64,000 bases of DNA, from positions 124,001 through 188,000 of the forward strand of contig NZ_CP026108.1 of the NCBI RefSeq assembly GCF_002902965.1, written 5' to 3'. The notes beneath the pieces were generated by a model, which had not been told where the DNA came from, did no database searches, and saw only the letters and a program-made list of their open reading frames with translations. The position numbers and the translations under genes were made by a program. Position 1 is the first letter of the stretch. Every line of letters begins with the position of its first letter. Source of the DNA: Paraburkholderia hospita. Lineage in GTDB: Bacteria; Pseudomonadota; Gammaproteobacteria; Burkholderiales; Burkholderiaceae. This document shows positions 45,706-54,002 of this stretch, in pieces.

Positions 45706-46113
45706 ATGAGCATCTCCCGCAGTCGCTGGTTCGCGATGACGGTTGCCGGCCTCGGCATAGGCGCATCGTCCGTCACCCTCGCACACGTCGATGTTGGAGT
45801 AAACATTGGCATTCCCGGTGTGGTGTATGCACCCGAGCCGGTCTACGCTCCGCCTCCGCCTCCGCCCGTGTATGTCGAACCTCCTGCCGCTGTGGTCACT
45901 AGTCCGGGCTGGTATGGCGACCGGTACTACGATGGGCGTCGCTATTGGGAGCGCCGGGAGTGGAAAGAGCGTCATCGAGGTGAACGGGAATGGCATGACG
46001 CGCGAGACTATCGCGGTGACCCTCGAGGCGGTTGGGGCCTCGACCATGACGGCGGGAGGCGCGGTGATTGGCACCGCGACCAAGGAGATGACGGCAGGAG
46101 GCATGACCACTAA
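45706..46113 (+). CDS. Exported Pro-rich / charged protein (PXPV type)
   Basis: This 135-residue protein has a signal peptide (WFAMTVAGLGIGASSVTLAH), a Pro-Val-Tyr region (VVYAPEPVYAPPPPPPVYVE) and a charged tail rich in Trp, Arg, Asp and His (WKERHRGEREWHDARDYRG, ending GRRHDH). It is a larger relative of the protein at 27614 with the same LAHxDxGV mature start. It is probably an envelope protein and may bind metal through its His/Asp tail. Confidence 0.85.
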   Translation: MSISRSRWFAMTVAGLGIGASSVTLAHVDVGVNIGIPGVVYAPEPVYAPPPPPPVYVEPPAAVVTSPGWYGDRYYDGRRYWERREWKERHRGEREWHDARDYRGDPRGGWGLDHDGGRRGDWHRDQGDDGRRHDH

Positions 46114-46295
46114 GACGAACGGCGTGGGTTGCTGCGTTCGATGTGCCGGAGCGCCCGACAGATGTCACTTCCCAGTTTGAGCGCTCCCTTGATTTCATGT
46201 TTGTTCAGTGACAACTGTTCCCTTCGGTGGGACGGTCTGGCGCAGCGGTAAAATACGGGCTCAACCTGTCCACCCCGAGATTCACTATCGTCTGC

Positions 46296-47039
46296 ATGAC
46301 TGTCGACCTGCGCGCGCGCCATTCACTGCTGTCTAAGCCGCTTGCCACGCCGTTGCCGCTTGAGGTCCGGGCCGGAGGAGCTGTTCTTGAGTGTGAGCGC
46401 GGCGGCCGCCGATATGTCGTCTACTGCGGGCACCATGAAAACTCATCTCCCCATGCTTCGGCCCGCTTACTGCGAAAGAAGCTGCGTGATGCGCGCGAGC
46501 AGGATGAGGCGAGCTGCGAGGCAGCGCCTCTTTCCGGGCAAAGTCTGTCAGAGCAGCACACTGCCTGGTCCTCTGTAACCGAGGGGGAAGATTGCGGAGA
46601 CGGCGAGTCCGTCGCCGGTTGCGCGCGGTTCGGATACCAGCTCGTCGCGTATGCCGGCCGCTCTCCGGCGGGCTACTGCACCTTCGTAGTCCGTATCGAG
46701 GACGCCGCCGCCGGACAGCGTCCATCGATTGAAATCGAGGTGCTTGAAATCTGGGTCGTGCCTCAGCATCGTGGCGTTGGTGTCGGGGCCGCACTCGCCG
46801 AGTCCGTTGCCCAGCTGGCGGTCGCTGGGCTCCTTGAACTCGAGTCCCGGCTTTCGCGCCAGCACAAGGCGACGCTCTTCAGTCTCGCTGTTTTAGCGGA
46901 TATCCACTCATCATCTGGCGCGCACTTTCTTAACATGACCGTCAACTTCCTTCGCGAGAAGATTGAAGAACTTGGCGTCCTGTTCCCGAGCGGGCTTCAG
47001 CACGTGCTCTTTGACTTCATCGAGCTGGAGCTGCGCTAA
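46296..47039 (+). CDS. GNAT-type acetyltransferase domain protein
   Basis: This 247-residue protein has a non-catalytic N-terminal third. The central part has the GNAT motif A pattern: a strand (SIEIEVLEIWVVPQHR) followed by the acetyl-CoA loop QHRGVGVGAALAES. The rest is helical, ending LQHVLFDFIELELR. The acyl acceptor cannot be told. I prefer ATG 46296 to in-frame codons upstream. It lies alone between non-coding segments. Confidence 0.78.
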   Translation: MTVDLRARHSLLSKPLATPLPLEVRAGGAVLECERGGRRYVVYCGHHENSSPHASARLLRKKLRDAREQDEASCEAAPLSGQSLSEQHTAWSSVTEGEDCGDGESVAGCARFGYQLVAYAGRSPAGYCTFVVRIEDAAAGQRPSIEIEVLEIWVVPQHRGVGVGAALAESVAQLAVAGLLELESRLSRQHKATLFSLAVLADIHSSSGAHFLNMTVNFLREKIEELGVLFPSGLQHVLFDFIELELR

Positions 47040-47169
47040 TTCCGGTGCCCCTCCTTGCGCGGAATCCGGATGGCCTACGAGCCACACAGGAACCACAAAA
47101 GGAGGTTGTCTTGATTGAACAGATTCTCGCGTATTGCGGTCCGTACCAAGTGGCCAACAGGTAAAGGCA

Positions 47170-47355
47170 TCAAATCTGGTTTGACACAGCGAGCACGTAC
47201 GAGACTTCAGCCCAATCCGATTCAAAGCCCCCGCCGCGCTCATGCTTGGTGCGGGCCTTCTTGTTGACCGGCTCACGCGCCTGCGCGTGGTTCGAGGGCA
47301 GGAAGAATCCTAAAACAAAAGGCTTGTCGGCAACGTTCGAGAGACCCGAAAACAT
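47170..47355 (-). CDS. 61-residue hypothetical protein
   Basis: A strong AAGGAGAG ribosome site lies ten bases before ATG 47355 and overlaps the stop region of the upstream gene (47370), so the two are an operon. The sequence (MFSGLSNVADKPFVLGFFLP, and so on) has a short hydrophobic start and a polar tail with KKARTKHE. No family is recognised. Confidence 0.6.
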   Translation of the reverse strand: MFSGLSNVADKPFVLGFFLPSNHAQAREPVNKKARTKHERGGGFESDWAEVSYVLAVSNQI

Positions 47356-47369
47356 GTTTCTGGCTCTCC

Positions 47370-47834
47370 TTAGTCGTCTTCGTTCTTAGGTATCGGGGGA
47401 TTTTTCGGCGGTATCTGATTGGACTCGCCAGCGAGTCCGGTGTCCATAGTCGGCGCGCTTGCAGGTGGCACGAGGTCACGGAGCCGGAAGTCAGCCTCTT
47501 GCTCTGGTGTAAGTGGCCCGCCGAAGATGTCGTCAAACGGCCCGCCGGGACAATTGCGCAAGAGTAGAATCGCGGCCTGAATCTCTTTTATCGCTCTCTC
47601 AAAATCTCCGCATGCCCCCAGCCGCTGGGCGTTCATGCCAGCCGTAGCCAGCAACATTCGGTCGCGGTCTCGAAGCAAATCGTAACCCCATGAGCGAAGG
47701 CGCTTTTTTGTATCGTCGAGCGCCCAGCCGCACTTGAATGCCTGGGATTTGAATGGCTCCGGCGCATTCTTCCAGATGCTTTCAGTCGCGCGTTCAAGTT
47801 GCTCCATCGCCTGCAGATATTGAGAAACGTCCAT
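47370..47834 (-). CDS. 154-residue hypothetical protein with helical N terminus and Pro-rich tail
   Basis: The start is ATG 47834 after AAGGAG. The N-terminal part is helical (MDVSQYLQAMEQLERATESI, and so on); the end is Pro-rich and acidic (ESNQIPPKNPPIPKNEDD). I do not recognise the family. A partial second copy of its 3' end lies 0.6 kb upstream at 48041-48140, evidence of a past tandem duplication. Confidence 0.7.
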   Translation of the reverse strand: MDVSQYLQAMEQLERATESIWKNAPEPFKSQAFKCGWALDDTKKRLRSWGYDLLRDRDRMLLATAGMNAQRLGACGDFERAIKEIQAAILLLRNCPGGPFDDIFGGPLTPEQEADFRLRDLVPPASAPTMDTGLAGESNQIPPKNPPIPKNEDD

Positions 47835-48040
47835 CTGCCGCTCCTTGGTCTGTCCCGCAACCACGAGTCTCGAGGGCCGTAAGTTTGCTGACGCGCTCAA
47901 GCGTAGGCGGAAGCACCTGTCGGTGCAATCAGCGAACGGTGCCAACCCTCAAATTGGTCCTTGCGCACGCGTGTCCAAACTCCACATCGCACGGCTCGTC
48001 CGCGAGTTTGAGATGCCCGGAAATTGGCTTCTGGTCCTCT

Positions 48041-48140
48041 TTAGTCGTCTTCCTTCTTCGGAATCGGAGGAGTTTTCGTCGGTATTTGATTGGACTCGCC
48101 AGGCCGTCCGGTGTTCATTGTCGGCGCGCCTTTCGCTGAC
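48041..48140 (-). pseudogene. Fragment duplicating the 3' end of the 47370 gene
   Basis: On the minus strand the sequence reads KGAPTMNTGRPGESNQIPTK, then TPPIPKKEDD and a stop. This matches SAPTMDTGLAGESNQIPPK / NPPIPKNEDD of the intact gene. The remaining N-terminal part is absent. It is a relic of a duplicated copy. Confidence 0.75.
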
Positions 48141-48776
48141 GTCGGCGACGCAACCTCGGAAGCAACTGCTCGGACAAACGACGGTGCACGAATCGCGCCG
48201 CCATGCCACCTCTACGCGCGAACACGGGTGCCACCCACGGTCCAGAAAAGCCGTGCTTGCGAGCAGTTACGAGCGAATGTCTGCATTTCCTCCTGCCACA
48301 GTGGGGCGCGGTGATTAGCCTCTGGCAATTTCTATACCTCGGCAGAAAGGGGCCGTTGGGGCGTCGCGTGAGCCGCGGCGCCCCTTTTCACAGCGGCCCA
48401 CTACGGTAGCGGCAACGCGCCGGCAGAATTCTGCGTTCGAGCCGGACCGTTTCGGATGCGGCGCGTTGATGGCGTTGAAGTGTGTCGAAGGTTGAAGGGC
48501 GACGCAGCAATGGCCGATATTCCTCATGTCGTCAGCCGCACGGCCACCTCATCCGAAGGAGCAGTTGCCTCTCGCCGAGTGGTGCGGCGAAACGGTAGAT
48601 GCACTTCGGGACGACGATGATGACCGTTGGTCTTAGTTGCAAACCATGACGGGGTGGCTCGCGGGTGTATTGAAGGTCGTCGTTGTCGCACTCGGCGCGG
48701 GACGCGCGATTCCGACAGTGTTCTCAGGCGCGCCGAGTAGTATGGTCGTGTACATCTAACCACCAGGAGGAGACCA
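48141..48776. other. Gene-free stretch
   Basis: No supported gene. A strong AGGAGGAG ribosome site at its right end (about 48763-48772) belongs to the Cys-rich ORF that follows. Confidence 0.4.
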
Positions 48777-48792
48777 TGACTACCTGTCAGCA

Positions 48793-48996
48793 ATGTGGTG
48801 CCCATGTGGCGGGACGGGAAAGGTGCAGATAATCGAAATCGAGACTGTTTCAGACATGTCGTCCAACTCGGAAACCATCACATGCCCAAATTGCGACGGA
48901 GCGCAGTGGCAGCTCTGCCCGCGATGTTACGGTTCCGGAGAAGTCCATGGCAAAGAGACCTCCAATATTTTCGACCCCGAAGGCAGAGATACTTGA
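48793..48996 (+). CDS. Small DnaJ-type zinc-finger protein with an unclear start
   Basis: The frame encodes CPCGGTGKV and, 25 residues later, CPNCDGAQWQLCPRCYGSGE, so it carries CxxC-GxG repeats like the DnaJ zinc finger, without a J domain. The excellent ribosome site AGGAGGAG points to ATG 48777, which is in another frame (MTTCQQCGAHVAG) and ends at 48833. The first CxxC of a canonical pair reads in that frame. Either there is a small deletion or insertion between 48795 and 48815, or ATG 48793 is used. The family assignment is good; the start is not. Confidence 0.55.
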   Translation: MWCPCGGTGKVQIIEIETVSDMSSNSETITCPNCDGAQWQLCPRCYGSGEVHGKETSNIFDPEGRDT

Positions 48997-49127
48997 CTTC
49001 CTCAGGAGAACGCCGAGAAGACTCAATTGGCTTGATACGCTGGAGTGAGCGTCACCAACGGGTCCGACGCCGAGCTGCGCGACCACGCCTCGTACGTGAA
49101 GTCACCAGCTATTCCATAGGCATTGTG

Positions 49128-49337
49128 TTACTGCGGCTCAACGGCGTCAGCTCGCGCTTGCGCTATCTCCACCGGGTATTGGTAGTGGTACGCGTCGAAC
49201 AACTGTAAGCATAACTGAGCAAGTGAAGCGAGGCCCACGGCCTGGTCTGCGTGCTCGACCTCGCCTGCGTTGAGTACGTCATCGAGAATCGGAGCGAGAC
49301 GGCGCAGTTGCTGGAACGTCGTGACATCCAGTTTCAT
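49128..49337 (-). CDS. 69-residue hypothetical helical protein
   Basis: ATG 49337 follows a GGGAGG ribosome site at a good distance. The sequence (MKLDVTTFQQLRRLAPILDD, AQLCLQLFDAYHYQYPVEI) is largely helical and slightly acidic. No family is recognised. Confidence 0.65.
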   Translation of the reverse strand: MKLDVTTFQQLRRLAPILDDVLNAGEVEHADQAVGLASLAQLCLQLFDAYHYQYPVEIAQARADAVEPQ

Positions 49338-49697
49338 GTTAAACCTCCCGTGGCCAAGCGATAGAGCGCCACTGAACTGACCGACTCCAAGGCCCGGCTT
49401 ACGCTCGACAAGCCACCCATGTTGATTGGGACGCGATTCGGGGGCGACGTCTCCGGCAACCACTCGCTGACGGATGCAACAAGACGCAGATGTGTAAGGT
49501 GCAACGCGATATTTCGTTCACGATTACGGACGCTGCTTCCTCTGTGACTGGCGCACAGGTAATCCTCGTGGCGTTTAACGGGCAAGATTACTGACGATGG
49601 CTTTGGGACGCGCGTCTGTTGCTTCCTCTTGCGAGCTTGGCCCGTCCACCAGAATTGCCAACAAAATGCGGATGTATGGAGTTCGAACTTTGGCGTC
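49338..49697. other. Gene-free stretch
   Basis: No supported gene on either strand. It separates two small minus-strand genes and probably holds the promoter of the gene at 49128. Confidence 0.4.
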
Positions 49698-49949
49698 TCA
49701 CGCCGCAATGGGTTCCGCGGTCGACTTCCGCCTGTCGACGGCAGGCGGAAACACGTGCCAGGTGCCGTCATCGTGCCGAAAGAAGAACAGCACGCGCGCA
49801 CCGGCAGGTGATGACGTCTCGACGCAGACGTAACGTGTCCGGCCCCAGCGTGTCCGACCGAATTCGCTCACGTGAACAAGTGAAGTGGAAGCCGGCGCAA
49901 GCCATTTTTCCACCTGATACCGAAGTGACCTGTTATTCGCGTTCTTCAT
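49698..49949 (-). CDS. Small conserved hypothetical protein, paralogue of 59709-59990
   Basis: This 83-residue protein starts at ATG 49949. It aligns with the protein at 59709: SLRYQVEKWLAPA against SLRCQVEKWLAPA, the YVCVETSS / VYVETSS strand, and VLFFFRHDDGTWHVFPP against ALFCFRHDDGGWYVFPP. The pattern suggests a small beta-rich domain. Function unknown. The presence of two divergent paralogues 10 kb apart supports real coding. Confidence 0.75.
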   Translation of the reverse strand: MKNANNRSLRYQVEKWLAPASTSLVHVSEFGRTRWGRTRYVCVETSSPAGARVLFFFRHDDGTWHVFPPAVDRRKSTAEPIAA

Positions 49950-50123
49950 ATTCAGTTCCAGCAAGTCCGGGGCGCACGCGGTAGACCTGGTTCAGGCCGT
50001 CACCGAAGACGGATAATTTCAGTGTCGGGCACCTGACTTCTTCAGTTGACATCGACGAAGGTCCAGCAAGCAGTTCCGCATCGACACGTCGCAGTCGAGT
50101 CACGAACTCGAGAAGGCGTCGGC

Positions 50124-50240
50124 CTAGTCGCGGATTCCCGCTGTCATCCCCTTAACGTCGGCCACGACCACGAAGATGACCACAGGTTTGTGAGTTCTGA
50201 AACCGAATATTTTGGCAAGGGCGAACCCCAAAAGTGTCAT
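50124..50240 (-). CDS. 38-residue candidate protein containing the IFGFRTHKPVV motif
   Basis: ATG 50240 opens MTLLGFALAKIFGFRTHKPV, then VIFVVVADVKGMTAGIRD and a stop. It is the most complete of three related loci (copies at 45364 and 60097 keep (E/K)IFGFRT and a V(V/N)I block in the same frame). The ribosome site is poor. The repeated peptide conservation is the main argument for coding. A strongly hydrophobic middle suggests a membrane peptide. Confidence 0.4.
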   Translation of the reverse strand: MTLLGFALAKIFGFRTHKPVVIFVVVADVKGMTAGIRD

Positions 50241-50360
50241 GCTGAGGCCGGGAGCGTCGTGACGACGTCCGCAGCGCACAGGTAGTCGCCAAAAAGGAAC
50301 ACTCGAAAAAAGAGCGGGCTCGCCTTGAACCTCTGAAGGCCATGACCCACGCCAGCAGAG

Positions 50361-50918
50361 CTACTCCTTCTCAACGGCTTCGGCCTGCTCAACGCCCGGC
50401 CTGGTCGAGCGGGTCGCAGCGTCAGGCGTGGCGCTGACGTTGCTTTCAACAATCTGTCCCGCCTGCTTGGCGGCCCTCCGGGCAGCCTCACACGTCGCAC
50501 TGGCAGTTTCGATAGCGGACTTCCATACGGATACGGCAGCCTCGCTTCCAGCAGGCGCGTTCTTCGCGAGGTTTTCAACGAACGCTTGCCCGTCGTACTG
50601 ATGTCGTTTGAACTGCGTTTCAAGAGTCTCGGTGAAATCGGCCAGGGTGCCGGACATGATTTCGTATGCATGCCGCCAGTACGACTGCGCATTTTCTACT
50701 GCAGGTTGCGCCTGCAGCGAAAGCAACTCCTGCGGGTTTTTGGTCAATAACGCCCTGGCTGCGATTTCATGATGTTCAGCGAGGATTGTTTTGAATGCCC
50801 GCAGGTCCAGACTGGCGAGCTTGTCAATGCTTTCGAGAGCTTTGCTCAGGATACCGAACATTACTTCAAGGCTGGCTTTCTGCGCGGCGATGGACTGCTC
50901 GAGGTCTAGACTGCTCAT
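50361..50918 (-). CDS. Phasin-family protein
   Basis: This 185-residue, almost fully helical protein of the phasin_2 type has an amphipathic N terminus (QSIAAQKASLEVMFGILSKA), an NAQSYWRHAYEIMSGTLADF core, and a KSAIETASATCEAARRAAKQ helix. Phasins coat polyhydroxybutyrate granules. The start ATG 50918 is preceded by GGAG; an upstream in-frame ATG at 50930 is also possible. phaB lies 11 kb away in the same region, so PHB metabolism is a theme. Confidence 0.85.
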   Translation of the reverse strand: MSSLDLEQSIAAQKASLEVMFGILSKALESIDKLASLDLRAFKTILAEHHEIAARALLTKNPQELLSLQAQPAVENAQSYWRHAYEIMSGTLADFTETLETQFKRHQYDGQAFVENLAKNAPAGSEAAVSVWKSAIETASATCEAARRAAKQAGQIVESNVSATPDAATRSTRPGVEQAEAVEKE

Positions 50919-51635
50919 CACAAACTCCATATGCGAAATGTCCAGAAGACCGCTGAACGGAATATCGAACGGCGAGTCGCGGAGCAGGAAACGTTGTTGC
51001 GATGCAGCGCAATCCCATTCTAGAGGCCGGAGTGAAAATGTCAATCGCCTGGTGCGCTCAAGCGTTATGCGCGATGCGTGAGCATCCCCGACAGCCCCGC
51101 CGATATTGAAGGACAGGCGTCCTCCAGGGAAACCCCCGGTTGCAAGGCAGCGTGCCGGTGGGAGCCCCCGACGAACTTTTGCTCAGGAATGTGCGATGCA
51201 GCAATAATTGAGGAATCTGGCTTTCCGGAATCGGTTCGAAGTGCTGACGAATCGGAGGCCAGGAGGCATCTCTGTGAGCGGGCTATGACGTCGCTGTCAG
51301 CCCGAGGCAGTGAAGTAGCGGAGCCTTGCCCTCGGAGGTCAATTGCAAGACGTGGCACAGATGGCCTGTCCCTGTACACCCATTTTGGTCCTGGGTTGGG
51401 AGCAGCTCATGCCGTTTGCATGCGAACGCCTGCAGCTTGCGACCTTGTTACATGGACATCGATTTCATTTTCGATGTGAGGGAGCAGAAATTGACCAAAT
51501 TCTCGCTTTAATCATGAAGATATTGTTAGATTCCGTAACGGCAGGATTGCATTGAAACTCTCAATTGTGTACGTTTAAGCAAGAGGCGCTAAGCGTCCCG
51601 CGGGGAACGAGGATTAACAGATTCCGGGGGCGAAG
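50919..51635. other. Largely gene-free stretch
   Basis: It probably contains the phasin promoter at its left edge. A plus-strand frame at 51367-51555 (MACPCTPILVLGWEQLMPFA, and so on) has somewhat protein-like composition but no ribosome site or family signal, so I do not call it. Confidence 0.35.
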
Positions 51636-51899
51636 ATGAATCCAGTTGTCGAGCGTGACATCATGCATATCGGCCGGGTTATGCGTGCGACCGTTGTCCA
51701 ATGTGCGCCGGAGATGATGCTTGTTGAATACTGGCGCAACCGGCTGAACAATCGCCTTGAAACGCCGCGTCTGACGGAACATCAACGTAATACCTTGCTA
51801 GAGCTGTTGCAAGAGCTCGATGGAATTGAGCGGCGAACAAATTGGAAAAGCGCGCGACGGATTAGTCGTCGCGAGGCTCAAGAGGTCGAATGGTTATAG
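51636..51899 (+). CDS. 87-residue hypothetical protein
   Basis: The start ATG 51636 follows GGGGGCGAAG. The protein is helical and charged: VERDIMHIGRVMRATVVQCA, then LTEHQRNTLLELLQELDGIE. No family is recognised; a regulatory or scaffold role is possible. It has no neighbour on the same strand within 130 bp. Confidence 0.6.
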   Translation: MNPVVERDIMHIGRVMRATVVQCAPEMMLVEYWRNRLNNRLETPRLTEHQRNTLLELLQELDGIERRTNWKSARRISRREAQEVEWL

Positions 51900-52038
51900 G
51901 CTAGAGCCGCAAGCGCTTCGTACAGAGTCATTTGTGCGCTCGCTGTACGGCAGTGATTGGCGCGTTTTGTTGTGGTGAGGCTCTGCCTGTTAGGCCTGCG
52001 CGGCAGGACATCTTGTTTTTAGCGACGATGACAACGCC

Positions 52039-52440
52039 ATGCCCCAACCCCTGAATCTGGACCTTCGAGCGAGAGCCGAACTTCTCACCTATCTGGTTGC
52101 CTCTCAACTTCTCGCAAAGTCTGTTTGTGGTCGTTGGCTCACAATCGGGAACGTCGTCGAAACGGAGCGAGTCTGGCTGGCCGCAAACGGAGGCGGCGTT
52201 GACTGGCTTGAGCGGGTATCAATCTCAAGTTGGTCGCAGACACTTGCTCAACGTGTTGACGTGAAACTCCCGGTGGTGCTCGGTGCCGAGTCGGCCGCAA
52301 CCTTGTTTTCTGAGAATCCCCGACTCGACTTCGGCGCACCGTTTGTGCGAGCGGTCTATCACATGTGCCTGGACCATCTCGTAGAGATGGGGTGGTTCAT
52401 GAATGGCAGACTGCGCTCAGCCGACGGCGAAGCACCATAA
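52039..52440 (+). CDS. 133-residue hypothetical protein
   Basis: The open frame from ATG 52039 has protein-like composition: an N-terminal helix (ARAELLTYLVASQLLAKSVC), a beta-like middle and a helix near the end (AVYHMCLDHLVEMGWFMNG). No clear ribosome site or domain is visible. It lies 139 bp after the preceding small gene. Function unknown. Confidence 0.55.
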   Translation: MPQPLNLDLRARAELLTYLVASQLLAKSVCGRWLTIGNVVETERVWLAANGGGVDWLERVSISSWSQTLAQRVDVKLPVVLGAESAATLFSENPRLDFGAPFVRAVYHMCLDHLVEMGWFMNGRLRSADGEAP

Positions 52441-52929
52441 GGCAGGTCATCTCTTGCTTGCGGAGGCGCCGGAGGAGGAAAAGGGGTAGATGTCCTCTTC
52501 GTACGTCGGCCATCCACTATCCGACGAACTACGCGTGCTACAGCGGACCGCATAACGCATCCACGTTTGCCGGTTTGCTGAAAAATGCGTTTCAAATACC
52601 GCGCGACTCGCTCGGAAGCGGTTCGCCGGAATCCATTAACGCCAGGGATGTGCACGAAAGATGGATGGCATTTCCGTCTGGTGCATGGCTGGTCGCCGTT
52701 CATGGCCGCAGTGAGGTTAATCCCAGGAAGGTAGCTTGCGCTTCAGCTCGTCTTGCGCTTCTGTCATGCCGTTGTCTGCGCGAATAGAGCCAAGGCACGA
52801 CGTTTTCGGTGTCGTCGCGGCTGTGCAACAGAAGTTGCGTAGTTGTCTTCCCTTGTCAGAAAGGGATGGTGCGCCTATTGTTAAAGCGTCTTATCAAGAC
52901 TATCGCGCAGCGCGACAAAAGGAGGAAGC
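52441..52929. other. Gene-free stretch
   Basis: No supported gene. The right end carries the AAAGGAGGAAG ribosome site of the gene at 52930. Confidence 0.4.
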
Positions 52930-53151
52930 ATGGGCCTCAAAACGCGCCGCCTCATCATGGCAACGCCCGGCTTTTGGCATCAGCAATGTAAGGCTTTGCG
53001 TGCGGCCGGCACAATCCGGTTGGTCCGGATTTCGGCCGACGAAGCGACCGCCGATGCGCCCATCGACTACACGGTCGACGATGAAGAGACACGAAATTCG
53101 GGTACGGAAATCTACTTCCTACCGTTGCCAAATGCCGATGCCTTCAACTGA
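52930..53151 (+). CDS. 73-residue hypothetical protein
   Basis: An excellent AAGGAGG ribosome site precedes ATG 52930 by seven bases. The protein (RRLIMATPGFWHQQCKALRA, and so on, then DYTVDDEETRNSGTEIYFLP) has a basic start and an acidic end. No family is recognised. Together with 53240 and 53446 it may form a run of small co-oriented genes. Confidence 0.7.
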   Translation: MGLKTRRLIMATPGFWHQQCKALRAAGTIRLVRISADEATADAPIDYTVDDEETRNSGTEIYFLPLPNADAFN

Positions 53152-53239
53152 GCTGCTGGGTATCCTGTTCCCGTAGGCCGGTTTCGGTTGAAGAACCATC
53201 GCGGGCCTCTGAAGGGAAAGGATTGAGGGGCCGTCAGGC

Positions 53240-53434
53240 ATGTTGAAACCGCAACTGAAGACACATCCGGTACTCGTCCCGAGCTCCGGTGTTTTTCTGG
53301 TTGCAATCGCTGCAGCTTCGTATGCGCTCAACCGGGCAGAAGTACGTCGACCGGTGGGGGCGGTCGTCGAAGTGATGGGGGCAGTGAGTGAATTTTCTCG
53401 CGGTGGTTCGCGCCACGGTACTCGCTCTAGCTGA
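53240..53434 (+). CDS. 64-residue candidate membrane peptide
   Basis: The open frame has one hydrophobic helix (GVFLVAIAAASYALNRAEVR) and a Gly/Ser/Arg tail. The ribosome site is not convincing. It lies only 11 bp before the next gene. It is a possible single-pass protein, but could be chance. Confidence 0.35.
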   Translation: MLKPQLKTHPVLVPSSGVFLVAIAAASYALNRAEVRRPVGAVVEVMGAVSEFSRGGSRHGTRSS

Positions 53435-53445
53435 GGTGGTTATCG

Positions 53446-53655
53446 ATGGAACAAATCTTTGTTTCCCGGGCCAGCGCAATTGAACGCCTTCTCGAGAGAA
53501 GGCGAGACCTCATGTCCGAGGTTGAATACAACCCGTCCCTTGCGCACGCTATAGTGGATGTTGAGCGACTTTTGCTTGACGTCAGAGCTGGCCGACTGAA
53601 TGTGTTTCAGTTCACTGACAGCATGGGACAGATATCTCGTATTTATATTCTTTAG
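53446..53655 (+). CDS. 69-residue hypothetical helical protein
   Basis: ATG 53446 follows GAGGTGG. The chain is amphipathic and helical (RASAIERLLERRRDLMSEVE, then ERLLLDVRAGRLNVFQFTDS). No family is recognised. It could be a coiled-coil partner of another small protein in this cluster. Confidence 0.6.
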   Translation: MEQIFVSRASAIERLLERRRDLMSEVEYNPSLAHAIVDVERLLLDVRAGRLNVFQFTDSMGQISRIYIL

Positions 53656-53754
53656 TCTAGTGGAATAATCTCGGGAACCAAGGCTGTTGATGACACGTCT
53701 CGCAATGCACGTCGATGGACAGCGCTAGTACAGGGACAACACAAAATCAATTTG

Positions 53755-53895
53755 ATGTCAGTCGCCGAGCTCGCACAGCTATTGAACGTTAGCCGCAGTT
53801 ATGTCGTGCGGCTGCTGCTGCGCAGGCATGTCTTACGGCCTGTGTACGTCATCGGTGGTCGGCCATACGTGCTGCGCTCGAAAGCGGAGGCGTAG
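53755..53895 (+). CDS. 46-residue HTH (excisionase / antitoxin-like) fragment or mini-protein
   Basis: The peptide MSVAELAQLLNVSRSYVVRL, then LLRRHVLRPVYVIGGRPYVL, has the helix-turn-helix and wing pattern of excisionase-like antitoxin DNA-binding domains, which are usually part of a longer protein. The frame is open upstream to 53656 but has no good start. It is either a truncated antitoxin or a mini-regulator. No toxin gene is adjacent. Confidence 0.45.
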   Translation: MSVAELAQLLNVSRSYVVRLLLRRHVLRPVYVIGGRPYVLRSKAEA

Positions 53896-54002
53896 GCACG
53901 TACCACCGTGGTCGCAATGAGTCCGTGGAACAACCAAGTTGCGACCTTGTTCGAAGCGGCGCCTGAGTGCGCATGCCGTTCCCTGTTTGCAGCAAGCGGC
54001 GT

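Noticed and set aside
51078..51479. 133-codon plus-strand frame after the phasin gene
   Set aside because: No ribosome site or domain and irregular composition; several equally long frames overlap it.
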